DNA from: DTYU01 sp040757355
GTDB lineage: Bacteria; Bacillota; Desulfotomaculia; Desulfotomaculales; Ammonificaceae
DNA: 17,398 bases
NCBI GenBank assembly: GCA_040757355.1
Contig: JBFLWY010000044.1
Span: forward strand, 1-17,398
Direction of reading: 5' to 3'
The translations under genes and the position numbers were made by a program. Under the pieces are notes generated by a model. The model ran no database searches, was not told where the DNA came from, and saw only the letters and a list, made by a program, of their open reading frames with translations. Positions within the stretch are counted from its first letter, which is position 1. Each line of letters begins with the position of its first letter. Below are positions 1 through 7,455 of the stretch, one piece after another.

Positions 1-1
1 A

Positions 2-1522
2 CCTATTACCGCCCAGGGTCAGGGCACCCGGGAGATCTGGGGGCGCCAGGTCGGTGGCTTCTGGGAAATAAACTGGGCCGTGGGTGAAGACGGCGCGCTG
101 CTGGACCGGCGCAAGAACTGGCGCAGTCACGTGCCTCCGGTGGAACCGGGCGATAAGTGTACCCTGATGGGTAACCTGCAAGAACTTTCGGGTTTCACCC
201 GCGCCAAGGAGCGAAAGAACCAGGACGCGTTCTGGGCGGCGCTGCGCGAAAAGGTCGGCGGATACGAGTTGGACGAAAAAGAACGCCTTTGCGCCATCGC
301 CCTGATCAAACGCGTCTTTCCCCTTGTTGCCAAGCAGGCTATCGGGTGGAGGCTACCCGAATGCGAGCGCTACCCCTCGACCCCGTACCTCGCCGCCGTG
401 CCGTGGCTTAAGACAGTGATCGAGTCCCGCGCCGAAGAAGCGCGACAATATGCTGCTGCAGCAGCGCGTCTGCCAGGCGCCAGCCGCCGCGAGAATCCCG
501 ACCGTTTCGCGTGTCTCAACGACAGCCTGGACAGGTATCCGGAGGCGCGGGAGTTCGCTTCTCTTGACGGAAACTGCTTTTTTACCGCCGCACTTGCCAA
601 CCCGCGTCTCTGGCAGGATGACACAAAAAAAGAAGGCGCTACCGAGGACCTGCCCCGGGAACTGGCTAAAAAACTAAAGGACCTGGGCACCCCAGCCTCG
701 CCTTTCTATGCCCTGCTGTTGATGGATGGCGACCGGATGGGGGCGCTTTTACAGGCGTATGACCCTGGTAAGGTGAGCAAGGCCCTGAGTACCTTTAGTC
801 ATCAGGTACCGAAAATTGTCCGGGAGCATAACGGCATAACCGTCTACGCCGGGGGCGACGACGTTCTGGCCCTGCTTCCTTTAGACGGGGCACTTAAAGC
901 GGCCGTTGACCTGAGCCGTGTCTATAGTGAAAGCTTCGCCGGCACCAAAGTGTCCAAGGAGCAAGCTACAATTTCCGGTGCCGTTATCTACGCGCATTAC
1001 AATACGCCCTTGACCGGGGTGCTCAGGGAAGCCCACCGCCTGCTGGATAAGGTAGCGAAAGCCGATACCGGACGGGACAGCCTCGCTGTTACCGTCTGGA
1101 AGGGTGCCGGCCAGGTGCTGACCTGGGCAGCGCCCTGGCCGGTGATCATAGACGGCGAATCCAACATCATAGACCAACTATTGAACACCTTCTCCGCTGC
1201 TGATGCCAGAGAGCGGGAGTATAACAACACGTTCTTTTACAACCTGCGAACACGATTTGAAATACTGGTCGATAAGGAGGGCAATGTTCCTTCGGAATGG
1301 TCCAAAGAAAATGTAATCGACCTTATAGCTGCCGAATACCGCGAGAACCGCGAGCGCGAGGTAGACTGGCCGACAGCGCGGCAAAGAATGGAGCGCCTGC
1401 TGAAAATCTGCCGCCGTTCTTGGCGGGATGAGGAAGGCAGGATTCACGAGGCAGAAGGCGTTCTGACACTCGATGGAGCCCTCCTGGTAAAATTCCTGGC
1501 GCAAAAGGGGGTGGAACGATGA
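2..1522 (+). CDS. cmr2: Cas10/Cmr2, type III-B large subunit with cyclase motif (5' part missing)
   Basis: C-terminal 506 residues of the Cmr complex large subunit. The frame is open from base 2, so the gene starts left of the window and the N-terminal HD region, if present, cannot be judged. The first Palm-like core is visible at LLMDGDRMG (around 715-741). The second Palm carries YAGGDD, with the GGDD cyclase motif at 851-862. In this family GGDD binds the metal that converts ATP to cyclic oligoadenylate when the complex holds a target RNA. The motif is intact, so signalling to the CARF proteins encoded downstream is expected. The C-terminal part is helical, like domain D4. The stop overlaps the cmr3 start (ATGA), so translation is probably coupled. 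Identification is firm; Cmr2 rather than Csm1 follows from the Cmr3-6 neighbours. Confidence 0.96.
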   Translation, partial: PITAQGQGTREIWGRQVGGFWEINWAVGEDGALLDRRKNWRSHVPPVEPGDKCTLMGNLQELSGFTRAKERKNQDAFWAALREKVGGYELDEKERLCAIALIKRVFPLVAKQAIGWRLPECERYPSTPYLAAVPWLKTVIESRAEEARQYAAAAARLPGASRRENPDRFACLNDSLDRYPEAREFASLDGNCFFTAALANPRLWQDDTKKEGATEDLPRELAKKLKDLGTPASPFYALLLMDGDRMGALLQAYDPGKVSKALSTFSHQVPKIVREHNGITVYAGGDDVLALLPLDGALKAAVDLSRVYSESFAGTKVSKEQATISGAVIYAHYNTPLTGVLREAHRLLDKVAKADTGRDSLAVTVWKGAGQVLTWAAPWPVIIDGESNIIDQLLNTFSAADAREREYNNTFFYNLRTRFEILVDKEGNVPSEWSKENVIDLIAAEYRENREREVDWPTARQRMERLLKICRRSWRDEEGRIHEAEGVLTLDGALLVKFLAQKGVER

Positions 1523-2634
1523 ACTGGCAACGCTGGACCTTCCGCGCCTTGGATACTTGCTTCTTCCGGGACGCACAGCCCTTCAATGCCGGTGAAGGTG
1601 GATACACGACCGCTAAGAGCATTTTCCCGCCAGCAATGACCACCCTGCAGGGTGCTGTTCGGACGATGCTGGCTATGGCGCAGGGCTGGCGCCCGGGCGA
1701 CGATGCGCTGTGGCCGCCGGAATTAGGTGATCCGGACGATCTCGGCAAACTGGAACTGCGCGGCCCTTATATCCGCTTTGAAAACCAGATGTATTTTCCG
1801 ATGCCGCTAATTCTATTGGAAAAGTCCGGCAACTTTACAAGGCTGACGCCCGGGGAACCGGTTACGTGCGACATAGGTAACGTCCGCTTGCCGGTACCGG
1901 CACCGCACATCGAAGGAGCAAAACTCCCCGAGGGTCTTTACCTTTTACAGCAAGGACTATGCTCCGTCTTGGAAGGTAACGTTCCGGACCAGAATCACAT
2001 CCAGAATTACATTAAGAAAGCCAGCGAACTCTGGTCCGAAGAGCAGCGGATCGGGCTGGAGCGTGATGACAACAGCCGCACGGCCCTCGAAGGGCAGCTC
2101 TATAATTGCACCCACGTTCGCCCTACCGCGAATGTTAATCTGGTGGTTTATGTATCTGGTATCCCGGCAGAATGGCGTGTGGCCGGCCAGCGGGTTATCC
2201 CCCTGGGCGGGGAGAGCCGCCTGGCAGCCGTTGCGGTTACGGCAGCGGCAGAACCCGTTGATTTGCTCCCGCCAGCACCGCCTTTGACGTGCGGGGATGA
2301 CGGCAAGCTGCGTTTCACGGTAACCCTGATCACCCCGGGCTGGTATGGTGAACCGGCGGATGTGGAGCGGGTGATCCGCCAGGGCCCGCCGGGTGTGCCA
2401 GGCTGCTGCATTTCGGCCTGTATCGGTAAAGCGCAACAGATCGGCGGCTGGGATCTGGTAAACCACCGGCCAAGGCCTCTTATACCGGTTCTGCCGCCTG
2501 GAAGCACCTGGTTTTATGAGGCAGACGCTGCAGATGCCGGCCGGGTGGCCGGATTGCACGGACAATGTCTGGGTCCCCGGGCGGCTTATGGCTTTGGGCA
2601 AATCGTTATTGGCAGATGGGAGGAGAAAAAATGA
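1519..2634 (+). CDS. cmr3: Cmr3, type III-B RAMP (Cas5-like) subunit
   Basis: 371-residue RAMP protein, usual size for Cmr3. The N-terminus reads WTFRALDTCFFRDAQPFNAG, the typical Cmr3 opening in which the FRDAQPF segment follows the first strand of the RRM-like fold. A glycine-rich C-terminal loop (GPRAAYGFGQIVIG) is typical of RAMPs. In Cmr complexes Cmr3 sits beside Cmr2 at the base and binds the 5' repeat-derived handle of the crRNA. The ATG start lies inside the cmr2 stop (ATGA overlap, 1519-1522), which fixes the start and implies coupled translation. The gene in turn overlaps cmr4 by 4 nt. Confidence 0.95.
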   Translation: MNWQRWTFRALDTCFFRDAQPFNAGEGGYTTAKSIFPPAMTTLQGAVRTMLAMAQGWRPGDDALWPPELGDPDDLGKLELRGPYIRFENQMYFPMPLILLEKSGNFTRLTPGEPVTCDIGNVRLPVPAPHIEGAKLPEGLYLLQQGLCSVLEGNVPDQNHIQNYIKKASELWSEEQRIGLERDDNSRTALEGQLYNCTHVRPTANVNLVVYVSGIPAEWRVAGQRVIPLGGESRLAAVAVTAAAEPVDLLPPAPPLTCGDDGKLRFTVTLITPGWYGEPADVERVIRQGPPGVPGCCISACIGKAQQIGGWDLVNHRPRPLIPVLPPGSTWFYEADAADAGRVAGLHGQCLGPRAAYGFGQIVIGRWEEKK

Positions 2635-3461
2635 AGAACGCGATTCTTGGTCTGTTAGCTGAAACCAGCCTTCATCCGGGCACCGGCCAGGTAGTCGGGG
2701 CCGTGGATCTTCCGGTAGCGCGGGAGAAGCCTACCGACTATCCCGTCATCGTCGGGTCGAGCCTGAAAGGAGCTTTGCGCGACCGGGCGGAACAGGCCTG
2801 GAGGGGAGAAGACGAAAGGATCAAAAAGATTTTCGGCGATCCGGATAAAGCCGGCGCCGTGGCGGTAACCGACGCGCGGCTGCTGCTCCTGCCGGTGCGT
2901 TCGCTCAGCGGTCACTACAAGTGGGTAACATGTCCCTATCTCCTGGAACGTTACCAGCGCGACGGGGAATTAGCAGGGATGACGGCGGGGATTTCGGTGC
3001 CCCGGCCGGAAAAAGGGCGGGCTGTGGCGAATCAAGGGCAGGGGCAGCTCTTTTTGGAAGAACTCTCCTTCGAAGTAGCGGCTTTCGATCTCACGCCGGT
3101 GTTTGAGGCTGTAAGCCCCCTGATCCGGCACGCCTCCGTACGCGAGCGGCTATCAGGCGGGCTGGTGGTTGTCAATGATGACGAGTTCGCCTACTTCGCG
3201 CGCCACAGCCTGGCGGTAAATGCCCGCAATGTTCTGGATGACGATACCAAGACCAGCAAGAACCTCTGGTACGAGGAAACCCTGCCGCCGGACAGCCTCT
3301 TTTATGCCCTGTTGTTCGCCCGCCCCGGGCAGGATGACGCCTTGAGCAGCCTCGCCGAAATCCTCAAGGAACGGCCCTATTTACAGGTCGGCGGCAACGA
3401 AACGGTCGGCCAGGGCTGGTGTGCCGTATCTTGGGTAGTATCCGGGGGTGAAGTGCGGTGA
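2631..3461 (+). CDS. cmr4: Cmr4, type III-B backbone RNase subunit (Cas7-like)
   Basis: 276-residue Cas7-like backbone subunit. I start it at ATG 2631 rather than the in-frame upstream codon at 2565, because AGGAG at 2621-2625 is well spaced from it and ATG overlaps the cmr3 stop as ATGA. The N-terminus carries the family signature LHPGTG, then DLPVAREKPTDYPVIVGSSL and KGALRD. The Asp of DLP is residue 26, the position of the catalytic Asp26 known in Pyrococcus Cmr4, so periodic cleavage of target RNA in the complex should be intact. A C-terminal GGNETVGQGW glycine loop fits RAMPs. Several copies per complex are expected along the crRNA. The stop overlaps the GTG start of cmr5. Confidence 0.96.
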   Translation: MKNAILGLLAETSLHPGTGQVVGAVDLPVAREKPTDYPVIVGSSLKGALRDRAEQAWRGEDERIKKIFGDPDKAGAVAVTDARLLLLPVRSLSGHYKWVTCPYLLERYQRDGELAGMTAGISVPRPEKGRAVANQGQGQLFLEELSFEVAAFDLTPVFEAVSPLIRHASVRERLSGGLVVVNDDEFAYFARHSLAVNARNVLDDDTKTSKNLWYEETLPPDSLFYALLFARPGQDDALSSLAEILKERPYLQVGGNETVGQGWCAVSWVVSGGEVR

Positions 3462-3853
3462 CGCAAACCCTTGAACAGAAAAGAGCTAAGCATGCCTTAG
3501 ACAAGGTACACGTAATCAAGGATAAATGTCAGGGCGAGCAACGGAAGAAATTTGTCTCCTATGCTGAAAGTCTGCCGGCAACCATCCTCACCAACGGTCT
3601 CGGCCAAGCGGGGGCGATGTTACTGGCGCAAGCGAAAAATGATACTGAAAGCGCGCACCGCCTCCTTTACGATACCTTAGAGGAGTGGCTCTGCCGGGAT
3701 GACCCTCAGGCGCCTTACAGGGGAGAGTCCGGCCTTATGGCGGCGATTGTGAATCGCGACCGCGCGACCTACGTGCGCGCCCAGGCCGAGGCGCTGGCCT
3801 ATTTGGAATGGTTCAAGAAGTTCACCGTAGCCTTCCTCAAAGAGAAGGATTAG
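3458..3853 (+). CDS. cmr5: Cmr5, type III-B small helical subunit
   Basis: 131 residues, mostly helical, the usual length for Cmr5. It opens TQTLEQKRAKHALDKV and contains the conserved YAESLPATILTNGLGQAGAM segment, characteristic of Cmr5 (Y-x-x-x-L-P-x-x-I-x-x-N-G-L-x-x). Cmr5 copies form the inner helical filament of the complex between Cmr2 and Cmr6, lining the target RNA; no catalytic role is known. Start is GTG at 3458, overlapping the cmr4 stop (GTGA), so coupled translation is likely. The next gene, cmr6, follows after 21 nt. Confidence 0.94.
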   Translation: MTQTLEQKRAKHALDKVHVIKDKCQGEQRKKFVSYAESLPATILTNGLGQAGAMLLAQAKNDTESAHRLLYDTLEEWLCRDDPQAPYRGESGLMAAIVNRDRATYVRAQAEALAYLEWFKKFTVAFLKEKD

Positions 3854-3874
3854 ACAGAAAGGAGGCGCTGAAGA

Positions 3875-5041
3875 TTGCGTATACCGCTATACGCCGGAAT
3901 AAGCCCCTTACCCGTTCGGCAGCCGGAATTCAACGCCGGCTTATGGTACGATAAGTTCTTCTGCCATTGGGTCATTAAAAACAAAGAATGGACGGTCGAG
4001 GAAGCCAGGAACAGTGAGGAAAAGAGCGGAAAAATCAAGTGGATCGAGGCTGCCGCCAGCCTGCCGGCGGGAGACCAAACGATGTTGAAGGATGCCGTAC
4101 ATCGCAGCGCAACCCTGGCACTCGCCTTGGGCGGCGAAGTCTGCTGTTTTGCGACCGACTGGCGCTTTGTCACCGGCCTGGGCCGCGAACACCCGGTCGA
4201 GAACGGTTTCGCTTGGCACCACACGTTAGGTGTGCCTTATCTCCCGGGCTCGTCGGTTAAGGGTATCGTGCGTGCTTGGGCAGAAACATGGATTGACCCA
4301 CCAGTTTCGGATGACGTGCGGCGGATCTTTGGTCCAGATGGAGAGGTACGGGATAAGCACGTCGGCAGTGTCATCTTTTTCGATGCCCTGCCGGTTAAGC
4401 CGGTTAAGCTGGAGGCCGACGTTATGACGCCCCACTACGCACTCTATTACCAGCAGGATAGACCCGAAAATCCACCTGGAGACTGGTATGATCCCGTTCC
4501 GATTCCCTTCCTCACCGTCGCGTCGGGCCAGGTTTTCCTTTTTGCCGTAGCGCCCCGCCGGCCGGGCGATGAACAAAGCCGCGCCGACTGCCGCCAGGCG
4601 GCAGACTGGCTCGCCGAAGCGCTGGCTGCCATCGGTGCGGGGGCGAAGACGGCTGTCGGTTACGGCCGGTTTGTGCGCCAGGGAAAAGAAGAAAGCGAAA
4701 TCCGTCGTGGCCTTACCGCGTACGATGTCACCTTCACGCCGGCGGCGGACAAATTGTCCGGTGTACCGTCCGTAAAACATGTGCCGCCTACGGCAGTGAG
4801 TCCGCTTCGGGCAGAGATGGAGGAAGACGGTTATAACCGCGACCCTGACCGGTTTATGAATGCTTTGACTACCAAGTGGCTTAAGAAATTACAAGACGAT
4901 CAGACAATACCAGACGAGAGAAGAGAAATCGCCGTTTTACTCAAAGAGTGGTATTTGGTCAACAAGGCCGAGCAATGGCGAAAGCCCAATAAGAAAAATA
5001 AGGCGAAGATTGCAGAGATAAGAAAAGTCCTTGGTGAATGA
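3875..5041 (+). CDS. cmr6: Cmr6, type III-B RAMP (Cas7-like) subunit
   Basis: 388 residues. The Cmr6 signature spans residues 101-130: GLGREHPVENGF, then WHHTLGVPYLPGSSVKG. A second glycine loop, GAGAKTAVGYGRF, lies near residue 260. Cmr6 caps the Cmr complex near the 3' end of the crRNA, next to Cmr1. The start is TTG at 3875, supported by GGAGG at 3861-3865 with a 9-nt spacer; no better in-frame start is near. The C-terminal stretch of about 85 residues is lysine-rich and charged and longer than the RAMP core, perhaps a flexible RNA-contacting tail (inference). It ends the Cmr operon core; 103 nt with no clear promoter separate it from the CARF gene. Confidence 0.94.
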   Translation: MRIPLYAGISPLPVRQPEFNAGLWYDKFFCHWVIKNKEWTVEEARNSEEKSGKIKWIEAAASLPAGDQTMLKDAVHRSATLALALGGEVCCFATDWRFVTGLGREHPVENGFAWHHTLGVPYLPGSSVKGIVRAWAETWIDPPVSDDVRRIFGPDGEVRDKHVGSVIFFDALPVKPVKLEADVMTPHYALYYQQDRPENPPGDWYDPVPIPFLTVASGQVFLFAVAPRRPGDEQSRADCRQAADWLAEALAAIGAGAKTAVGYGRFVRQGKEESEIRRGLTAYDVTFTPAADKLSGVPSVKHVPPTAVSPLRAEMEEDGYNRDPDRFMNALTTKWLKKLQDDQTIPDERREIAVLLKEWYLVNKAEQWRKPNKKNKAKIAEIRKVLGE

Positions 5042-5144
5042 GGTGCTTGTGGAGGACAACTGTTGTAAAGGGTATGTCGGTGGACCGATTAGGCGGTTGC
5101 TCTTCGCTGTTTTGTCATTACTTGACTTGTAAGGGGAAGGGATC

Positions 5145-6281
5145 ATGCCGCGACTTTTTGTTTCTACTGTGGGTACCAGCTTGCTTACTAATGTTGCTCG
5201 GGATAACGGTCCAGAAATCAGCCGGCTTCTCCGCGATACTGCCAATTGGCGGGAAAATGAACTGGATCGCGGCCGGAAAGAGGCGATCGATAATTTGGTC
5301 TTCAAAGCCGAAGAGGTTTTTCGCCAGGCACCAATTGATGAAGCTCATCGTTTAAGCGCTGAACTCAATGGTCTGCTTCGATACTACGGTCCGGGATTGC
5401 AGGATCGACCGAGTACCCGGGATATCCATTTTCTTATCAGCACCGATACATTTCAGGGACAAAGGGTAGCCGGCATTGTAAAACAATACCTGAAAGGCCG
5501 GGGATTGCAGGTCATGGAGCCCTTTGTGCCGCAAGGACTAAGTACCAGGGATTCACGAAGCTTTGCTTCCGGAATTAAACAGGTCATTAAGTGGTGCAAA
5601 GAAACACTTTCCGAATTCAGAAAAAGCGGTTACCATGTTGTCTTTAATCTCGTAGGAGGCTTCAAAAGCCTACAAGGGATTATGAATACCCTGGGCATGT
5701 TTTACGCGGACGAGATCATTTACATCTTCGAAGCTGAAACCGCTGATCTTATCCGTATCCCGCGCCTTCCGATAAGGATGGATATCCAACCCGTTCTACA
5801 GAAGAAGGCAAAAACTTTTCTTCTCATGGAAAACGGCTACATTATCAAAAAGGATGAAGTGCAGGACATACCAGAGATTTATTTGGACTGCGACGAGGCA
5901 GGGTTTTGTACACTCAGCGAGTGGGGGTTGCTTGTCTGGGAGGAAAATAAGCGAAGCGTTCTGGGAGAATCGCCGTTGCTGGATTTCGAAGGACTCATTT
6001 ACGAGAAAAGCTTCGCAAAAGACTTCGAACGACTGGAGAAAACGCGAAGATCAGATGTTCTCGCTACCTTGGCTCAGGTAGCCCTGCTTTTTAAAGAAAA
6101 CGGGCTAGCTGGCCTGCGTGAGCATCCGGGACTTCGGTACACGAATTATCAGGGGTTTGGCGATAAGGAGATTGGGCATTTCCGTTTGAACCAGGATTGG
6201 CGGGTATCGTGTTTGGCGGAGGGCCGAGTTTTAAGTCTTCGTCATGTCGGCCCGCATGATTATGTTAACAACAATCCCTAA
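5145..6281 (+). CDS. CARF-RelE fusion, cyclic-oligoadenylate-activated mRNA interferase (Cami1-like)
   Basis: 378 residues in two parts. The N-terminal part (about 1-200) is a CARF domain of the APE2256 type: it opens PRLFVSTVGTSLLTN, has FLISTDTFQG near residue 97 and the ligand-loop motif FNLVGGFKS at 167-175. After a linker, residues 280-378 look like a RelE-superfamily toxin: IYEKSFAKDFERLEK as the first strand and helix, IGHFRLNQDWRV (W352, R353) on the core sheet, and the closing LRHVGPHDY with H371. Proteins of this architecture (Cami1) are known to cut mRNA on the ribosome when bound to cyclic tetra-adenylate. No antitoxin gene is adjacent, fitting ligand control instead. GGGGAAGG at 5133-5140 precedes the ATG. 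CARF is nearly certain; the RelE call rests on motif pattern only. Confidence 0.85.
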   Translation: MPRLFVSTVGTSLLTNVARDNGPEISRLLRDTANWRENELDRGRKEAIDNLVFKAEEVFRQAPIDEAHRLSAELNGLLRYYGPGLQDRPSTRDIHFLISTDTFQGQRVAGIVKQYLKGRGLQVMEPFVPQGLSTRDSRSFASGIKQVIKWCKETLSEFRKSGYHVVFNLVGGFKSLQGIMNTLGMFYADEIIYIFEAETADLIRIPRLPIRMDIQPVLQKKAKTFLLMENGYIIKKDEVQDIPEIYLDCDEAGFCTLSEWGLLVWEENKRSVLGESPLLDFEGLIYEKSFAKDFERLEKTRRSDVLATLAQVALLFKENGLAGLREHPGLRYTNYQGFGDKEIGHFRLNQDWRVSCLAEGRVLSLRHVGPHDYVNNNP

Positions 6282-6308
6282 ATACTTTTAATTCAGGGAG
6301 GAATCCCG

Positions 6309-7091
6309 ATGCAGCTCACGATTTTTTTCACCGCTCCGGGGCCGGTGGCCGTTCCCGTGCAGTACAGCCACCGGCTCCAGGGGCTGATCTACCGGCAAAT
6401 GGAGAACCCGGTGCTCAGGAGCTACCTCCACGACCAGGGGTTCGCCCTGGAAAAGCGCCGGTTCAAGCTCTTCACCTTCTCGCGGCTGATGGGCCGGGCG
6501 ACACACTACGACCAAGCCGCCAAGCGGCTGGTGCTCACACCGCCGCTGCGCCTGGTCATCTGCTCCCCCATCCCCTTCATCCTCCAGGAGTTGGGGACCG
6601 GTTTTCTGCGGCAGGGGCGGGTGCGACTGGGCGACGTTTCGCTCACCGTCAAGGAGATGGCGACGGCGGCGCCACGGGCTACCCAAAACAACCTCCGGGT
6701 GCGGATGCTGTCGCCGCTGGTCACTTACAGCACTCTGGACGGCACCGGCGGGCGCGCCTATACCTACTACTATTCGCCCTTCGAGCCGCGTTTCGGGGAA
6801 CTCATCGGCGCCAACCTGGCGAAAAAACACCTGTTGGTCCATGGACGCCCGCCGCTGGCGGACGGCTTTACCATTCGCCCGGTCCGGGTCGAGGACCGCG
6901 ACCAGAAGGTCACCTACTACAAGGATACCGTCGTCAAAGGCTGGATGGGCGACTACGAGCTTTCCGGCGACCCGGCGCTGCTGCAGGTGGCGCTCGACGC
7001 CGGCATGGGCGCTAAGAACTCCCAGGGCTACGGCTGCTGCACGCCGGCAGAGGAAAAGACCAAACATGCCGTAGCCGGAGTAATGGGATAA
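6309..7091 (+). CDS. cas6: Cas6 CRISPR RNA endonuclease (copy 1, GC-rich)
   Basis: 260-residue Cas6 with two RRM-like halves. LQGLIYRQM and SYLHDQGF lie at the N-terminus; H41 of YLHD sits where the catalytic His is found in Pyrococcus-type Cas6. The C-terminal glycine-rich loop GMGAKNSQGYGCC is at 232-244. Cas6 cuts repeat RNA to leave the 8-nt 5' handle on crRNAs. By reading, it is roughly 60% identical to the second Cas6 at 9221 and shares long blocks such as FKLFTFSRL and YTYYYSPFEPRF. Its GC is visibly higher than either flanking gene. The Shine-Dalgarno lies in a small hairpin, GGGA-GGAA-TCCC (6296-6307), just before ATG 6309. The location suggests it serves the Cmr system. Confidence 0.94.
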   Translation: MQLTIFFTAPGPVAVPVQYSHRLQGLIYRQMENPVLRSYLHDQGFALEKRRFKLFTFSRLMGRATHYDQAAKRLVLTPPLRLVICSPIPFILQELGTGFLRQGRVRLGDVSLTVKEMATAAPRATQNNLRVRMLSPLVTYSTLDGTGGRAYTYYYSPFEPRFGELIGANLAKKHLLVHGRPPLADGFTIRPVRVEDRDQKVTYYKDTVVKGWMGDYELSGDPALLQVALDAGMGAKNSQGYGCCTPAEEKTKHAVAGVMG

Positions 7092-7442
7092 GGGCATCGC
7101 GTTTGCGGAAGTGTACCTGGTCCGGTCCCTTCAGGCGGACGACTCAACTTCACCACTGGCCCGTGCCTGGCAGGATACCGTTCGGGTACTGCAGGGCGTG
7201 GTGAAGAACGAGAATGTTGACCCCGCCGTAGATGCTTTCGACATCAATATGACGCGGGAGGCAGTAAAACAAACCACCGCCGGCCTCACCGCGCGAGGGT
7301 TTAAAACCGTAGTGAACTTCACCGGCGGGACGAAGTGCCCCGATCTTTCAGAGGGCGGGCGCGGGAGTATGGCGTCAGGTTGATCGTTATCTTGGAAGAT
7401 GTACCGGAGTTACCGGAGTTGCTGATTTGTAACAATACTTGA
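7084..7442 (+). pseudogene. Decayed CARF-domain gene (TGGTK motif), truncated and frameshifted
   Basis: A broken CARF reading frame. From 7084 (after a stop at 7081) the + frame gives AFAEVYLVRSLQ, a helix, VDAFDINM, a second helix and GFKTVVNFTGGTK, an internal strand-helix-strand pattern ending in the nucleotide-binding TGGTK motif found in DUF1887/Cas02710-type CARF domains. The first strand and its glycine loop are missing. After TGGTK the frame runs into a stop at 7381, while the next frame continues from about 7356 as AREYGVRLIVILEDVPELPE to a stop at 7440-7442, exactly what should follow in a CARF fold. So there is an N-terminal deletion and a frameshift near 7340-7360. A short product from GTG 7111 is possible but would lack a full domain. 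It was probably a further cyclic-oligoadenylate sensor. Confidence 0.75.
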
Positions 7443-7455
7443 GGAGGTATCCGGT

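Noticed and set aside
1957..2601. Minus-strand 214-codon open frame opposite cmr3
   Set aside because: Antisense shadow; no recognisable domain, Cmr3 motifs are in the + frame.
5042..5144. Promoter in the gap before the CARF-RelE gene
   Set aside because: Several TTG-rich stretches occur, but none is followed at 16-18 bp by a convincing -10 box; readthrough from the Cmr operon is equally likely.
5038..5355. + strand 105-codon open frame starting at the cmr6 stop
   Set aside because: It overlaps the 5' part of the CARF-RelE gene in another frame, and its translation resembles no family; the ATG 5145 frame has a clear ribosome binding site and CARF motif.
6288..7097. Long minus-strand open frame opposite cas6 copy 1
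   Set aside because: An antisense shadow produced by the high GC of the gene; Arg/Gly/Val-rich translation and the Cas6 motifs are all on the + strand.
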